Shown: in pieces, positions 11,880-23,900 of the stretch
Position numbering within the stretch: the stretch's first letter is position 1
How the letters are laid out: each line of letters begins with the position of its first letter
Source: Megalonaias nervosa
Lineage: Eukaryota > Mollusca > Bivalvia > Unionida > Unionidae
Assembly (NCBI GenBank): GCA_016617855.1
Contig: JAECUM010003197.1
Location: 62,001 to 126,000, forward strand
Direction of reading: 5' to 3'
Length of the DNA: 64,000 nucleotides
The notes under the pieces: model-generated
The model's database searches: none
What the model was told of the DNA's origin: nothing
The model's input: the letters and a program-made list of their open reading frames with translations, nothing else
Position numbers and translations under genes: made by a program

Positions 11880-13900
11880 AATGAGAATCTAAATATGTCC
11901 TGTTATGACTCTACAGTCTTAAACTAAGTAACAGAAAACAGCAAAACCTGCAAGTTGTATAAAATTCAACAAATAATTTATTTCCCTAGAATACAAAGTG
12001 AAAATTTAAAAAAGAACTTGCAGTATTGTGAATTAAATCCCAAACAGTCCTGAAAGTTCTAATACAAGTTTCAATACAAGTCCAAATGTATGAAGTTGCA
12101 ACTGAATTCCAGTAACGTCCAAATAAATTCCAATACTGATTGTGTTGATGTGCAGATAGTCTTGAACACACTAATGTCCCTGGAATGTGGTGATGTGTTA
12201 TCAGTATTTCGATGTATCACAACAATATAATCCAAAACATCCTTGACCAACTCAGCTATAATTCCAAATTGTTTTAATCCAAGAATACTATTGAGTACTT
12301 TGTAATTCCTGTGAATAATACAATATGTATACAGTGGTCCCCCTCATGAACGGCCTCTTGACCAGCAGCCACCCACTCTTTAAGGCCAGAATCTTTTGGC
12401 ACCCCTCAAGAGTACCCCTCAAGAAAGGCCACCCCACTAACGCGACCAGCGGTCAACATATTAGTGCACAAATGTAAAATTTACCCCTCACAAGTGGCCA
12501 CATTTTATTATTATGTCCAGAACCAATATTTAATTATGGTAAGGTAAGTAATCTGATTATCCTTCCCGATGTTGGTTTCCGGATGTCTGGTTTTTGTTAC
12601 TGAAAGAAGTGTTGGCTAAAGTACATGTACCACGAAGGTTATTATTATATCATTAACACCGACGTTTGCAGGAAATGGGGTCAGCAATGTTTTGATAGAG
12701 CTTTGGGCTTCACAAAGCGGATTTTTTTTAACTGACAATTACGACTGGATGTTGTTGCCAAGATCATAACATGGTCAGATAGAAATGGAGTCAGCAATGT
12801 TTTGATAAAGCTTTGGGCTTCACACAGTGGATTTTTTTTTTAAAACTGACGATTACGACCTGCGTAACTGTGAAGATCATAGCATGGTCAGATAGGCTAA
12901 AATTAGATTTTTCAGATTAACCAAAACACATAGAAACAATCAATTTTGAACAAAACAGGGTACCAGACAAAGACTGAAAAATCACATGACATTACGTGTA
13001 TTACTTCATTTATAACAAGATTTTTCATGAACAAAAGTTTCGTCTGCAAAATTAAATTGCAGTACTGCACAATTAGCAACATAGGAATAAATCATTACAA
13101 AACTTAACATGTCATCATGTAAATGAAGAAATAATCCTGTAGAAGAAAAAGTAAACCTTGTTCGACTTGACAACAAAAGGAAAAGTTCACTGGCTGAAAG
13201 ATTTTATATTGGGATGACTAAAAAAAAACAAAATCATAAAAGAAGAGGAGAATATTCTCTAGCAGTGGGAAAATGGAGTAAATGGAAAGATAATAATTTT
13301 ATATACAAAACAACGTATGTACCAAGATTTAAATAATATTTTTCAATGGTTTTGTAATGCGCATGTGAGCAATATCCCACTCACATTTTGCACCTAAGAA
13401 TAAGAACTATTAATTTATGTTAACTCTGTTTTTAAGGCAAGAAGACCATTTTAATAATTAATGCTACTTTTAAATGAAGATATTAACTGCTTTAAGTTAT
13501 ATGTAGCTTTCCTACTATATTCACATACACATCTCACAAATATAGTCCCCCTCTGGAAATGCCACCTGTCTTATAAGGCCACTTTTCTGATGCAGAAGGG
13601 GTGGTTGTATAGAGGGGGACCACTGTATATAAATCCACCCAAATTAAAAACTGAACACAACAATAAGACTGATTCTGCTTCAGATGTTAATGTCAGCATG
13701 AATAATCCTTAAGTAAACAAGTTTATATACCCCCCTCCACTTGACAAGGTCACAATTACCATTTTCTGGAAACATTCTGTCAATTTAATGGAAAATTTCT
13801 TTCTGAAACTTTCTAATGTCAGAATCAAGACTGTATCTTTAACTCAAACTGAAGCAGGACCAATGAGAAACAACACCTTAGCAATAATCCTGATGTGTGC
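11880..13900. mobile_element. TIR-element family A, copy 1, interrupted by a Tigger-like insertion
   Basis: Sequence at 11905-12331 and again at 13626-13690 matches the reverse complement of 20830-21275 in register (for instance 'aaataatttatttccctaga', 'attaagactgattctgctt'). The two halves are separated exactly by the element at 12332-13625. The right end is not well defined. Confidence 0.65.
12332..13625. mobile_element. Non-autonomous pogo/Tigger-like transposon
   Basis: Ends are perfect inverted repeats: 'cagtggtccccctc' at the left and 'gagggggaccactg' at the right, each flanked by TA, the target duplication of the Tc1/mariner/pogo group. Subterminal parts echo each other ('ggccac...aaggcca'). 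It is 1,294 bp with no transposase frame. An internal duplication of about 115 bp ('gtcagcaatgttttgataga...') is seen at about 12670-12895. Confidence 0.85.
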
Positions 13901-14340
13901 TGCACATTTCATGTTTACTCACCACCATGGCATCAGTATCAAGGAAAAATCTCAACAATGACCAAACACTGAGGGAAATTTTCTGACTCATTTTTTCATA
14001 CCCATATCTTCAATTTTCACTCATGTATTGCATCACTTTTTCCTAATACCAATATTTCACTGTTTGTTTGGCTACTTGAAATTTCATCTTCTTTAACAAA
14101 CTTAGCTTTGTTCACTGCTGAATGAGAATCACTCCATGTGCATGTGAGCTTCCAAAGCAGTCAAGAAGTATGTATTACTGTGTGGTACTCAGTATACAAT
14201 AAATGACATGGAAAAAGTTCAGTGAAACATTGAAGTAATATTTTGTTTCAGTCTCCTTACTCCTATAACATAACAGAATGATTAATATCCTTTTAAGTAT
14301 ATGAGAAAAAGGTTACTGACTGAGTATTAAAAGATATTTG
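13901..14340. other. Non-coding gap
   Basis: Nothing recognisable on either strand. Confidence 0.4.
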
Positions 14341-14344
14341 TTCA

Positions 14345-14690
14345 TGTGGCATAGAATCACTTTGCAAGCTCAGACATTCTGTGCCACATTACCTCGAGTT
14401 CAGTATTTGTTAATACTCATTTAATAACCTATACTTATGTACCTGAATACTCAATGAAACATGATCAATATATAATAGTTATATACCTAAATACTCACTG
14501 AAGCATGATATTATACAAAAGTACCTGAATACTCACTGAAGCATTGTATGATCAATATACACAAGTTATGTACCCAAATACTTACTGAAGCATGATCATT
14601 ATACACAAGTACCTGAATACTCACGGAAGCATGATTAATATACATAAGTTATTTTATACACAAGTTATGTACCTGAATATTCAGTGAAGA
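14345..14690. repeat. Irregular tandem repeat, 36-55 bp, about 7 copies
   Basis: Units based on 'tacctgaatactcactgaag' and 'catgatcaatatacacaagt', with indels between copies. Confidence 0.75.
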
Positions 14691-14889
14691 ATAAATGCAT
14701 ACTGTGTGCATGATCAGCAAATCAAGGCTTTAAAGTACCATTAGTATAGTAATCAAGGCCAAGACCACTTACTGATTAGCCTAGCAGATATTGATTGTTT
14801 ACTTTAGTAGTAAGTCCACTTAATTGTGAGAAAGGCAAACTAGGTTCGATTCCCAACAACAGTTAAATAATGCAAACCATCTAATCACA

Positions 14890-15010
14890 GTAAGGGGCTT
14901 GACCAACTCTCAATAGCTGGTGATCCAGTAGATAATGGATTTAGACATCACACAGGGGGTTTGACCAACTCTTAATAGCTGGTGGCCAGTAGAGAATGGA
15001 TTTAGACAGT
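14890..15010. repeat. 62-bp tandem duplication
   Basis: Two copies of 'gaccaactctcaatagctgg' with tails, starting at 14901 and 14963. Confidence 0.85.
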
Positions 15011-15180
15011 TCTGCAAAGTGAATCAGGAGATAGTCAACAACTGAGTAGAGATGTCAAAGTAAATCAGATTCAATTTCTGACAGCAACAGTAAACTTTGT
15101 ATCCCTTACAATTAAAACTATTTTGACAGATCAAACATCTTGGACCTACAGACTTGTGCAGATGGAATGACTGAACATAC

Positions 15181-15379
15181 CATTTGGTCGATGTCCAATA
15201 ACAGTGCCGATCCCATTGGAATCCTGGATGTCCCAGCACCAGTTTGGACCTCGTGCTACTCGTGTACCAAGAGGTGGCATATTTGGATCACATTCACTGA
15301 ATTCGTTCTCCTCATCCTCTTCCTCTTTTGCCTCCCTTTCTCTTTGTTGGTGCTCATGTAGCAATTCACCAGCCTCTTC
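15181..15379 (-). CDS. Exon i: acidic linker and first half of a MIB/HERC2 domain
   Basis: One hundred and ninety-nine bases with an 'acaatag' acceptor and a 'gtatgt' donor. The first third is a charged, probably coiled-coil stretch (HEHQQREREAKEEEDEENE). It is followed by GTRVARGPNWCWDIQDS and GIGTVIGH, the signature G-x-R-V-x-R-G-P-x-W-x-W...Q-D...G-x-G-T-V of MIB/HERC2 domains. The second half of that domain (the V-x-W-D-x-G...Y-R segment) must be on the next exon, which I could not find between 1 and 15180. Reading on without splicing gives only a short tail and a stop, so an unspliced form would truncate the domain. Confidence 0.9.
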
Positions 15380-15429
15380 CTATTGTTGATGAAAATGAAA
15401 GAGAAAGTATTTTATTATGTACAGTATGC

Positions 15430-15670
15430 ATCAGCACAGACCTGGATCGACTGTCCTATAATGTGCCTGTAAATCTAGGGCAGTGTAGACCTAGATCGAC
15501 TGTCCTATAATGTGCCTATAAATCTTGGGGAATGTCAACTTAGATCTACTGTCATATGATAACCTGTAAATTGAAGGCAGTGTAGACCTAGATTCTCTGT
15601 CATATAATGTGCTTGTAAATCAATGGCAGTGTAGACCTAGATCAACTGTCCTATAATGTGCCTGTAAGAA
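15430..15670. repeat. Tandem repeat of about 49-60 bp, 5 copies
   Basis: Unit 'gtagacctagatcgactgtc' plus 'ctataatgtgcctgtaaatc', lying just upstream of exon i on the minus strand. Confidence 0.85.
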
Positions 15671-16099
15671 CCATACAGAAAATTTAAAATTCAAATTTTA
15701 TAATACAAGCCACACATTATGCAATAAATGTATAATTTCTTGCCATACCACGACTAAACGTAGGACTGAATTTACCAGCATGTGGCCCACATGCTTACAA
15801 TACATGATGTCTCATTGCCACTTGAATTCTTTCTCAAGTATTGTAATCCTCACACAAATAAACACAATCCCAGATCTCACTTTATGTTGCAACCCTAACT
15901 ATAACTTTAATCCAATATGTGACCTACTTGTGCTAGTGTCAAAAACCACTTCTTGAACTGAATTTAATGAACCTATATGACTGAACATGCAGTGGCTTTG
16001 GAGAACTAGAGCTAAATATAAACACCTAATGCTGATTTCTCTACCTACAATGACCATGAAAACAAAATATTTACCAATCAAAACATTGATATTAATAGC
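15671..16099. other. Non-coding intron sequence
   Basis: No repeat or gene recognised. Confidence 0.4.
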
Positions 16100-16262
16100 C
16101 AGCAGTACATAGGGTTTGCAAGAGAGTGATTTTTAAGACTGACAGTACATAAGCTTTGCAAGAGAGTGATTTTTAAGTCTGACAGTATATAGGGTTTTCA
16201 GAATTGTGATATGTATATCTAGCAGTAAATAGGCTTTGTAGGTGATACAAAAACTATTGAGA
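16100..16262. repeat. 40-bp tandem repeat, 4 copies
   Basis: 'cagtacatagggtttgcaag' units start at 16103, 16143, 16183 and 16223. Confidence 0.85.
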
Positions 16263-16364
16263 TTGTGTTGTTGCTTACTTACATTGTTTTTTATGTTGTT
16301 GATGTACTCCAACAATGGGTTATGTTGTAACAAAGAAACAATTTCAAGTATGCTCTGACTGATG

Positions 16365-18165
16365 CCAACAGTGTTGTGACTGATACATATAACCCTATAA
16401 ACCTTGTCAAGAGTGTTGTTATTTGTTCATATATCCATGTAAACTTTGTCAAGAGTGTTGTTACTGATACATACATCCCTGTAAAACTTGTCAAGAGTGT
16501 TGTGACCAATACATATATCCCTGTAAACCTTGTCAAGAGTGTTGTGACTGATACATATATCCATAATAACATTGTCAAGAGTATTGTGACTGATACATAT
16601 ATCCATATAAACCATGCCAAGATTGTTATGACTGATATGTCCCAATTAACCTTGTCAAGAGTGCCATGACTGATATATACATCCCTCTTAACCTTGTCAA
16701 GAGTGTTGTGACTGATACATATATCCCTATTAACCTTGTCAAGAGTGTTGTGACTGATACATATATCCATGTAAACCATGTCAAGATTGTTTTTTTGACT
16801 GATATGTCCCAATTAACCTTGTCAAGAGTGTCATGACTGATATGTACATCCCTCTTAACCTTGTCAAGAGTGTTGTGACTGATACATATATCCCTATTAA
16901 CCTTGTCAAGAGTGTTGTGACTGATACATATATCCCTGTAAACCTTGTCATGAGTGTTGTGACTGATACATTTATCCCTATAAACCTTGTCAAGAGTGTT
17001 GACTGATACATATATCCCTGTAAACCATGTCAAGAGTATTGTGACTGATACATATATTCCTATTAACATACATCCCTATTAAACTTTTCAAGAGTGTTGT
17101 GACTGATACATTAATCCCTGTAAACCTTGCCAGGAGTGTTGTAACTGATACATATATCCCTATTAACCTTGTCAACAGTGTTGTGACTTATACATACATT
17201 CTTATCAACTTTGTCAAGAGTGTTGACTGATACATATATCCCTATAAACATTGTCAAGAGTGTCATGACAGATATGTATATCCCTATTAACCTTGTCAAG
17301 AGTGTTGTGACTGATATGCACATCCCTGTAAACCTCTTCAAGAGTGTTGTGACTGATACATGCATCCCTGTAAACCTTGTCAAGAGTGTTGTGACTGATA
17401 CATACATCCCTGTAAACCTCTTCAAGAGTGTTGCTACTGATACATACATCCTTGTAAACCTTGTCAAGAGCACTGTGACTGATACATACATCCCTGTAAA
17501 CCATGTCAAGAGTGTTGTGACTGACACATATATCCCTATTAACCTTGTCAAGAGTGTTGTGACTGATACATACATCCCTCTTAACCTTGGTGAGAGAGTT
17601 GTGATTGATACATACATCCCTGTAAACCTTGTCAAGAGTGTTGTGAATGATACATATATCCCTGTAAACCTTGTCAAGAGTGTTGTGACTGATGCATACA
17701 TCCCTCTTAACCTTGGTGAGAGTGTTGTGATTGATACATACATCCCTGTAAACCTTGTCAAGAGTGTTGTGACTGATACATATATCCCCGTAAACCTTGT
17801 CAAGAGTGTTGTGAATGATACATATATCCCTATTAAACTTGTCAAGAGTGTTGTGACTGATACATACATCCCTATTAACCTTGTCAAGAGTGTTGTGTAT
17901 GATACATATGTCTCTATTAACCTTGTCAAGAGTGCTGCGAATGATACATATATCCCTATTAACCTTGTCAAGAGTTCTGTGACGGATACATATATCCCTA
18001 TTAACCTTGACAAGAGTGTTGTGAATGATGCATATATCCCTATTAACCTTGTCAAGGAGTTGTGACTGATACATATATCCCTATTAACCTTGTCAAGAGT
18101 GTTGTGACTGATACATATATCCCTGTAAACCTTGTCAAGAGTGTTGTGACTAATACATATGTCCA
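16365..18165. repeat. 42-bp minisatellite, about 43 copies
   Basis: Unit 'gttgtgactgatacatatat' plus 'ccctgtaaaccttgtcaaga' plus 'gt'. Because 42 is a multiple of three, the array is open for hundreds of codons on both strands: plus repeat VVTDTYIPVNLVKS, minus repeats such as ISVTTLLTRLIGIYV. There is no supported start, splice site or domain, so I regard these frames as by-products. A few units are shortened (for example near 17010 and 17220), which breaks the frames. Confidence 0.95.
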
Positions 18166-18348
18166 TATACATTTTGGGTTACTATTTGAGCCTTGAGTGT
18201 AAAATCAGATAGTCATCCCATATGGGATATTTTTTCGTACATATTATTTCAACATTATTTTTCAACATTTGTTTGTATGTTAAATTAATCTGATTGGATA
18301 GTCTTTTTTATAATAATTAGGAGACAAATGCATTGATTCAATATATGA

Positions 18349-18349
<1 letters not shown>

Positions 18350-18386
<37 letters not shown>

Positions 18387-18445
18387 CCAATCAATGAATC
18401 AATCAACTGATCAAAAAATCAAATAACTGATCAATCAATGAATCA
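18350..18445. repeat. (AATC)n microsatellite, degenerate
   Basis: 'caatcaatcaatcaatcaat' core with diverged flanks. Confidence 0.9.
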
Positions 18446-18598
18446 AAAGAAACAAACGGCAATAACCATAGTTTTGTACTTAAACTGACATATTCTGAGA
18501 CTATTATATTCTCTAATTTTAAATTTAAAAAATATGTTATATTTTTATAAATATTTAATAAAAATGTTTGTAGCTAAGTCCAAATTATTTAGACTTAC

Positions 18599-18700
18599 CA
18601 TATCAGCAAAGCTTGCATCCTCTGCATCCTCGATATGTGCACGGTACAGTGCATACAATAAAGGATTCATCTTCTTAGCAGCCAGCTTGCAACAAATATC
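18599..18700 (-). CDS. Exon h: helical linker after the VWA domain
   Basis: One hundred and two bases, 34 codons, with an 'aatacag' acceptor and a 'gtaagt' donor. The peptide DICCKLAAKKMNPLLYALYR is followed by AHIEDAEDASFADM. It is predicted helical and ends acidic. Its acceptor lies at the edge of an array of about 20 bp whose units themselves contain 'tacag' plus 'gatattt', so the array and the acceptor share sequence (see findings). Confidence 0.85.
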
Positions 18701-18855
18701 CTGTATTGTAACAAAAATATCCTTTACTAACACAAAAATATCCTGTAATGTAATAAAAATATCCTGTAATTTAAAATATATTGTATTGTAACAAAAATAT
18801 CCTGTATTAGGACAAAAATATCCTGTAATGTAACAAAAATATCCATTTCTAAATA
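18700..18855. repeat. Tandem repeat of about 20 bp, about 8 copies
   Basis: Units 'aacaaaaatatcctgtaatg' directly upstream of exon h. The minus-strand unit 'acaggatatttttgttaca' resembles the exon h acceptor. Confidence 0.85.
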
Positions 18856-18859
18856 CCAA

Positions 18860-20474
18860 CCCCAGCATTGCCATATTAAATTGCACAGATTACCCAATTC
18901 TAGCATATATACCCATCCAAGCTTTGTCATATTAAATTATACCATGTACCCAATTCTTCTATCAACACCCACCCCAGCAATGTCATATAAATTATACAAG
19001 GTACCCAAATCTACTATCAACACCCACTCTTACATTGCCATATAAATTATACAAGGTACCTAATTTCATTATCAACACCCACCCCAGCACTGCCATACAA
19101 ATTATGCATCGAACCCCAGCTGAGTCATACCAAAGACTTATAAAATCTGTACTAGCAGCTGCACTCAGCATTAAGAGGTTAGTGTTAGGACTGGTCGGAT
19201 AATGTGACTGGGTGGGACATGACGCTACATGTCTGGGACATGATGCTCCAGTACTAGACATCACTTTAAACTGACACACTGCAGACAACAAAGCAATATA
19301 ATGAAAAATTTATAACACTCACGATAACATTGCCATATAAATTATACAAAGTACCCAATTCTAATATCAACACCCACTCGAACACTGCCATGTAAATTAA
19401 ACAAAGTACCTAATTTTTTAATATCTACACCCACTCTAACACTGCCATATAAATTATACAAGGTATCCAATTCTACTATCAACACGAACTCTAACATTGC
19501 CATATAAATTATACGAAGTACCTAATTCTAATATCTACACACATTCTAACACACACATATAAATTATGCAAGGTACTCAATTCTAATATCAACAACCACT
19601 CTAACACTGCTATATAAGTTATACAAAATACGTAATTCTAGTACCTACATGCATTCTAACACTGTCATATAAATTATGCAATGTACCTAATTCTACTGTC
19701 AAGACCCACTCTATCTAACATTGCCATATAAATTAGACAAGGTACCCAATTCTAATATCAACACCCACTCTAACATTGCCATATAAACTATACAGGGTAC
19801 CCAATTCTACTATCAACACCCACTCTAACACTGCCGTATAAATTATACAACGTACTTAATTCTAATATCAACACCCACCCTAACATTGCCATATAAATTA
19901 TACATGGTACCAAATTCTACTATCAACATCCACTCTAACATTGCCATATAAATTAGACAAGGTACCCAATTCTACTATCAACACCCACTCTATCATTGCC
20001 ATATAAATCAGACAAGGTACTCAATTCTAATATCAACAACCACTCTAACATTGCCATATAAATTATACAAGGTATCCAATTCTACTATCAACACCCACTC
20101 TAACATTGCCATATAAATTACACAAGGTACCCAATTCTACTATCAACACCCACTTTAACATTGCAATATAAATTAGACAAGGTACTCAATTCTAATATCA
20201 ACACCCACTCTAATATTGCCATATAAATTATACAAGGTACCCAATTCTACTATCAACACCCACTCTAACATTGCTGAATAAATTATACAAGGTACATAAT
20301 TCTACTATCAACACCCACTCTAACATTGCCACATAAGTTATACAAGTTACTGAATTATATTATCTACACCCACTCTAACACAGCCACATAAGTTAAACAA
20401 GATACCAAATTCTACTGTAAACACCCACACTAATACTGCCATATAAATTATACAAGGTACTCAATGCTAATATA
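18860..20474. repeat. 55-bp minisatellite, about 29 copies, interrupted by a SINE-like insert
   Basis: Unit 'ctaacattgccatataaatt' plus 'atacaaggtacccaattcta' plus 'ctatcaacacccact'. Copies are 85-95% alike by eye. The array resumes at 21299-21440, beyond an inserted family A element. Confidence 0.95.
19112..19312. mobile_element. SINE-like insert in the 55-bp array
   Basis: About 200 bases unlike the array. The segment 'aggactggtcggataatgtg' plus 'actgggtgggacatgacgct' resembles a SINE family I recall from bivalves and gastropods. Tail and target duplication not resolved. Confidence 0.5.
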
Positions 20475-21298
20475 TTTATATATATATATAATGCTATGTA
20501 TATTTAATTTGTATTGTGTGGTTGACCTTTGTCCATAATTAAAGGTAGGAGTTTGGGCCTATCTAAGGTATTTTTTCTATAAACAATATATTAACATAGC
20601 TCATTTTTATCTATGATTGTAGATATATATATTAAGATAATTATTACTTGAAGGTAAACATGTTTGCAGATGTTGATTTCAAGATGTACCTTTATTTAGA
20701 AATTAAGTATGTTCTAGATGCAACTTGTTTATAATTTTAGTAGAAAAATTACCCACATCCTGATTCAATTATTGTATCTTTGCTTTTCTGTGTAAATGTT
20801 CGTTACTTCCAAATTATTTATTCTTATCTCAACATCCAAAGCGGAATCAGTCTTTAAGTTGTATTCAGTTATAATTTGAGAGGATTTATTTAGTTTTAAT
20901 TATTCACTGGAATGACAATGTGCACACTGATTTAGGACTAAATCACTACCTTGGAATTATAGTGAATTCATTCAAGGGCATATTGGATTGTATCAATGTG
21001 GTGCATCAAGACTGTTGGCACATTAGCACATCTGAAGCTATTGGCACATCAACACATTCAAGTTCTGAATTTATTTGGAACACCACTGGAATTCATTTGG
21101 AACACTATCATTTTGGACTTGTGATAGAATATTTAGAACTACTTGGGAGTTAATTCAGAATAATTCAAGTTCTTTTTAAATTTTCACTTTGTATTCTAGG
21201 GAAATAAATTATTTTGTAGAATTTTACAAAACTTTTTTTTTTGCTTTTTTTCTGTTTCTTAGATTAAGACCAGAGAGTGAAAATACTACAGCAGCTTT
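20475..21298. mobile_element. TIR-element family A, copy 2 (about 820 bp)
   Basis: Flanked on both sides by the 55-bp array, which defines the insertion. Its right half (20830-21275) is the reverse complement of copy 1. Length matches copy 3 (about 820 bp). The open frame at 20920 has no recognisable domain. Confidence 0.7.
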
Positions 21299-21445
21299 AA
21301 TAATGTCATATAAGTTATACAATTTTGCTATTTACTCCCACACTAACATTGCCATTTAAACTATACAATGTACCATATTCTACTATCTATGCCTACTCTA
21401 ATACTGTGATACATGTTATACAAACATGATACATCAGATTCCTGG
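21299..21445. repeat. Continuation of the 55-bp minisatellite
   Basis: Two to three diverged units ('aacattgccatttaaactat'). Confidence 0.75.
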
Positions 21446-21848
21446 GACTATTTTGACTACTTGATACATATTATCTACAGTCTCATTGACTATTTGATAC
21501 ATATTATCGTTATGGATATCTGTATCATATATTAATTTATAACATAGTCTTATTTAAGTCATTTGGGTTTATGACATTTATTATTTAATTCTTTTATTCA
21601 GTGGCTGGCCTGTACTATAGTAAAAGTACACACACAATACATCATGAAATTTCCATTCATAAACCAAGGCCAGTTGCCAAGTTCATGTCAACAACTACTT
21701 TGGTCAAAGTAGCAAACAATTTAGTTGAATGGAGGCCATTTCAACATCATGTGATCCTAGGAGTATATTTGTACTGTATCATGCATGCCCTGGAAGCTGA
21801 TTGGCTCAATAATTTTTAGAAAAAGTCAGACCATGACTGTTAAAATAT
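21446..21848. other. Stretch before the gypsy remnant
   Basis: Includes a short 'gactacttgatacatattat' duplication. A 72-codon frame from 21601 has no domain I recognise. Confidence 0.35.
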
Positions 21849-21849
21849 T

Positions 21850-22073
21850 TACCTTTTTAGGACATGTGGGATGTGGTTGAAATAAAACCTATAGAATTTA
21901 AGGTCAAGGCTATGTCAGAATACCCTGAGCCTATCAGTAAGAAGCTACTGATGCAAGTTTTGGCTATGGCTGGTTATTATGGGAAATTTTGCTCTAATTT
22001 TTACATGACTGCTGAACCCCTGACCAATTTGTTCAGTAAGAAGACCAAGTTTCCCTGGTAAAACAAATGTCAG
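21850..22073 (+). pseudogene. Ty3/gypsy pol remnant, reverse transcriptase end (left half)
   Basis: The plus strand shows the FLGH motif, then, after a frame change near 21875, IKPIEFKVKAMSEYPEP and MAGYYGKF, which are hallmarks of the Ty3/gypsy reverse transcriptase C-terminus and connection. It carries a frameshift and an in-frame stop. The 1.8-kb insertion follows directly. Confidence 0.9.
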
Positions 22074-23900
22074 TGTCATGTCTGCTATGCCCAAGCTATA
22101 AAGTCATGTATAAGCTATAATCTACATGTCTTGGGAACATTACCATAGCCATGTGTTTGATGTCTGAAGACTGCCGCGGGGTTAGTGCTGAACTCTTATG
22201 CAAGGTTACTTGACCAGCCGGAGACTGGAAACTTGAATTGGCAATGGTGATAGATTGTGCGACTTAACAAAGGCTTGCCGTTATCACACCTATGTGTTAA
22301 AAGTTAGTTCAGGATCAAAAGGAAGCTAGTGGGGTGAATGGGGCATATTCTTTTTCGTCCCAACGCTGACTTACAGCGAGAGGGACATTGTCTGCTAAGT
22401 TTGATTGGATTGGTTCACAGTGATATCCAATTGAAATTGAGACAGAGGGTGTCATTACAATTCAGACCCGAATGATACTTTCTGAACTCATAAGAGAAAT
22501 TTAGTATTCTCCTGAAAGGATTGCAGATCAATAGGGTTTACTCCAAGAGAAGCAGCCACTTGTAATTTGGTGGCAAAACTTAAGAGGCAGATTCTAAGGA
22601 AAGACAAAGCTTTGAAAAGGGTCAGTAAGTTATTTGCTTGATTTCTGAAAATATTACGGCATCATAATTTGTAATTATTTGTAGTATGTACACTTAATTA
22701 CTAAGATTGTTTAGTATGTAGAATTACCTTTGTAGTGTTTCATTTACATGCATATTTAAGATATGGGCTTGAGCCTATGCAGATGGTTATTAGATGCAAG
22801 GCAGAATTATGTAAATTGTTAGCTTGTGGTCAGAATTAATTTTGTAATTTGCTATTAGGTTACTTCGTAGTAAACCAGTGCATTTATTAATGCATTATGT
22901 TAGAATTTACACATGCTTGAATTGTGAATTTGGAAACATGGTTGATGTATATAAGATTAGTTACTATGGATGTATGCATATATCAGAGTATGGATATTTG
23001 AATATTTGCATACTTTGTATGAGTTGTAAGGTACAGAAATGCATCTGATTATTGTGATATTGTTTAGTATAATGGGATTAGGAATATGTACTGATGTGAC
23101 GGAATTTAGTGATGTATGTATAAGAAGTAATTGATACAGTGCTGTATTATGATGTTTATTTTACCATACAAGAACATATGGGTATCTCGATGTGAACAAA
23201 TGCATGACCGAAGAAATTTAATAGCTGTTATCTGATGATAGGATGTGTGTAGTTTGAGATGAGAGGGCTAAGGGAAAAAATTGTACCATCCTTATGTTTT
23301 CACAGGAAGCTTTTTCGGAGACACAGAACATAAGGTTCCATGGGTCCCAAGTCTTCAAGAGTTGGACATGGAATTGAGACTATAGTCGAGAGAGTCAAAG
23401 TCGACAGAAGGGTAGTTGTGGGAGAGAAGTGGAGGAGGAGTCTAGAGAAAGTTGGGAGGAAGAGTCTAGAGAAGGTCGAGGAGGAGGAGGAGGAGGAATT
23501 GGAGAGAAGTCAAGGAGGAAGAGGAGAAGGAATTGGGAGAAATAGGAGGGAGAAAGGATACACCAGATGAGTAGAAATACAAGGACAGGTGGAAATCAAT
23601 CTCACACTGCAAATCAAGTGATGCAATTGGCTTATTAAAGGGTCAAGTGGAAGGTGTGTAATTGGAAATTTGAGTCATTTGATTATTGACCTGTTATTAA
23701 TTGTTATTCATTGAATTTTGATCTTTTTTGTAGATTTAACCATCTAACCATCAGCAATGCTGACTGGGGGCTCTGAGCTTTACATCTATTTTTTACTAAA
23801 TTTAACTTCCAACAAAATAGAGCCTGGGTGGGACTTCTATAATAGTTTACATAAAACACTGGGAGCACCCCACCCTAACCATAACAATTGTCACAGTCAG
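22069..23900. mobile_element. TG...CA insertion (solo LTR?) with perfect 5-bp target duplication
   Basis: Element 22074-23895 (1,822 bp) begins TGTCATG and ends TGTCACA, with GTCAG on both sides (22069-22073 and 23896-23900). This is the structure left by an LTR retroelement. No gag/pol frame is inside, so a solo LTR is the simplest reading, though it is long for one. A purine-rich region (23410-23560, 'ggaggaggaggaggaggaat') lies within. The gypsy pol frame on the two sides is in register once the insertion is discounted. Confidence 0.8.

Noticed and set aside
14760..14860. tRNA-like element
   Set aside because: A B box-like 'ggttcgattcc' is present at 14842, but there is no convincing A box and no SINE body.
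16365..18165. CRISPR array
   Set aside because: Units are contiguous without unique spacers, and the genome is eukaryotic.
16365..18172. Repetitive protein genes of 284 and 353 codons
   Set aside because: Both frames are automatic consequences of a 42-bp unit; they break where units are shortened and no start, splice site or domain supports them.
23340..23570. Basic/Glu-rich 76-codon ORF
   Set aside because: It lies in the purine-rich part of the TG...CA insertion; composition alone explains the peptide.
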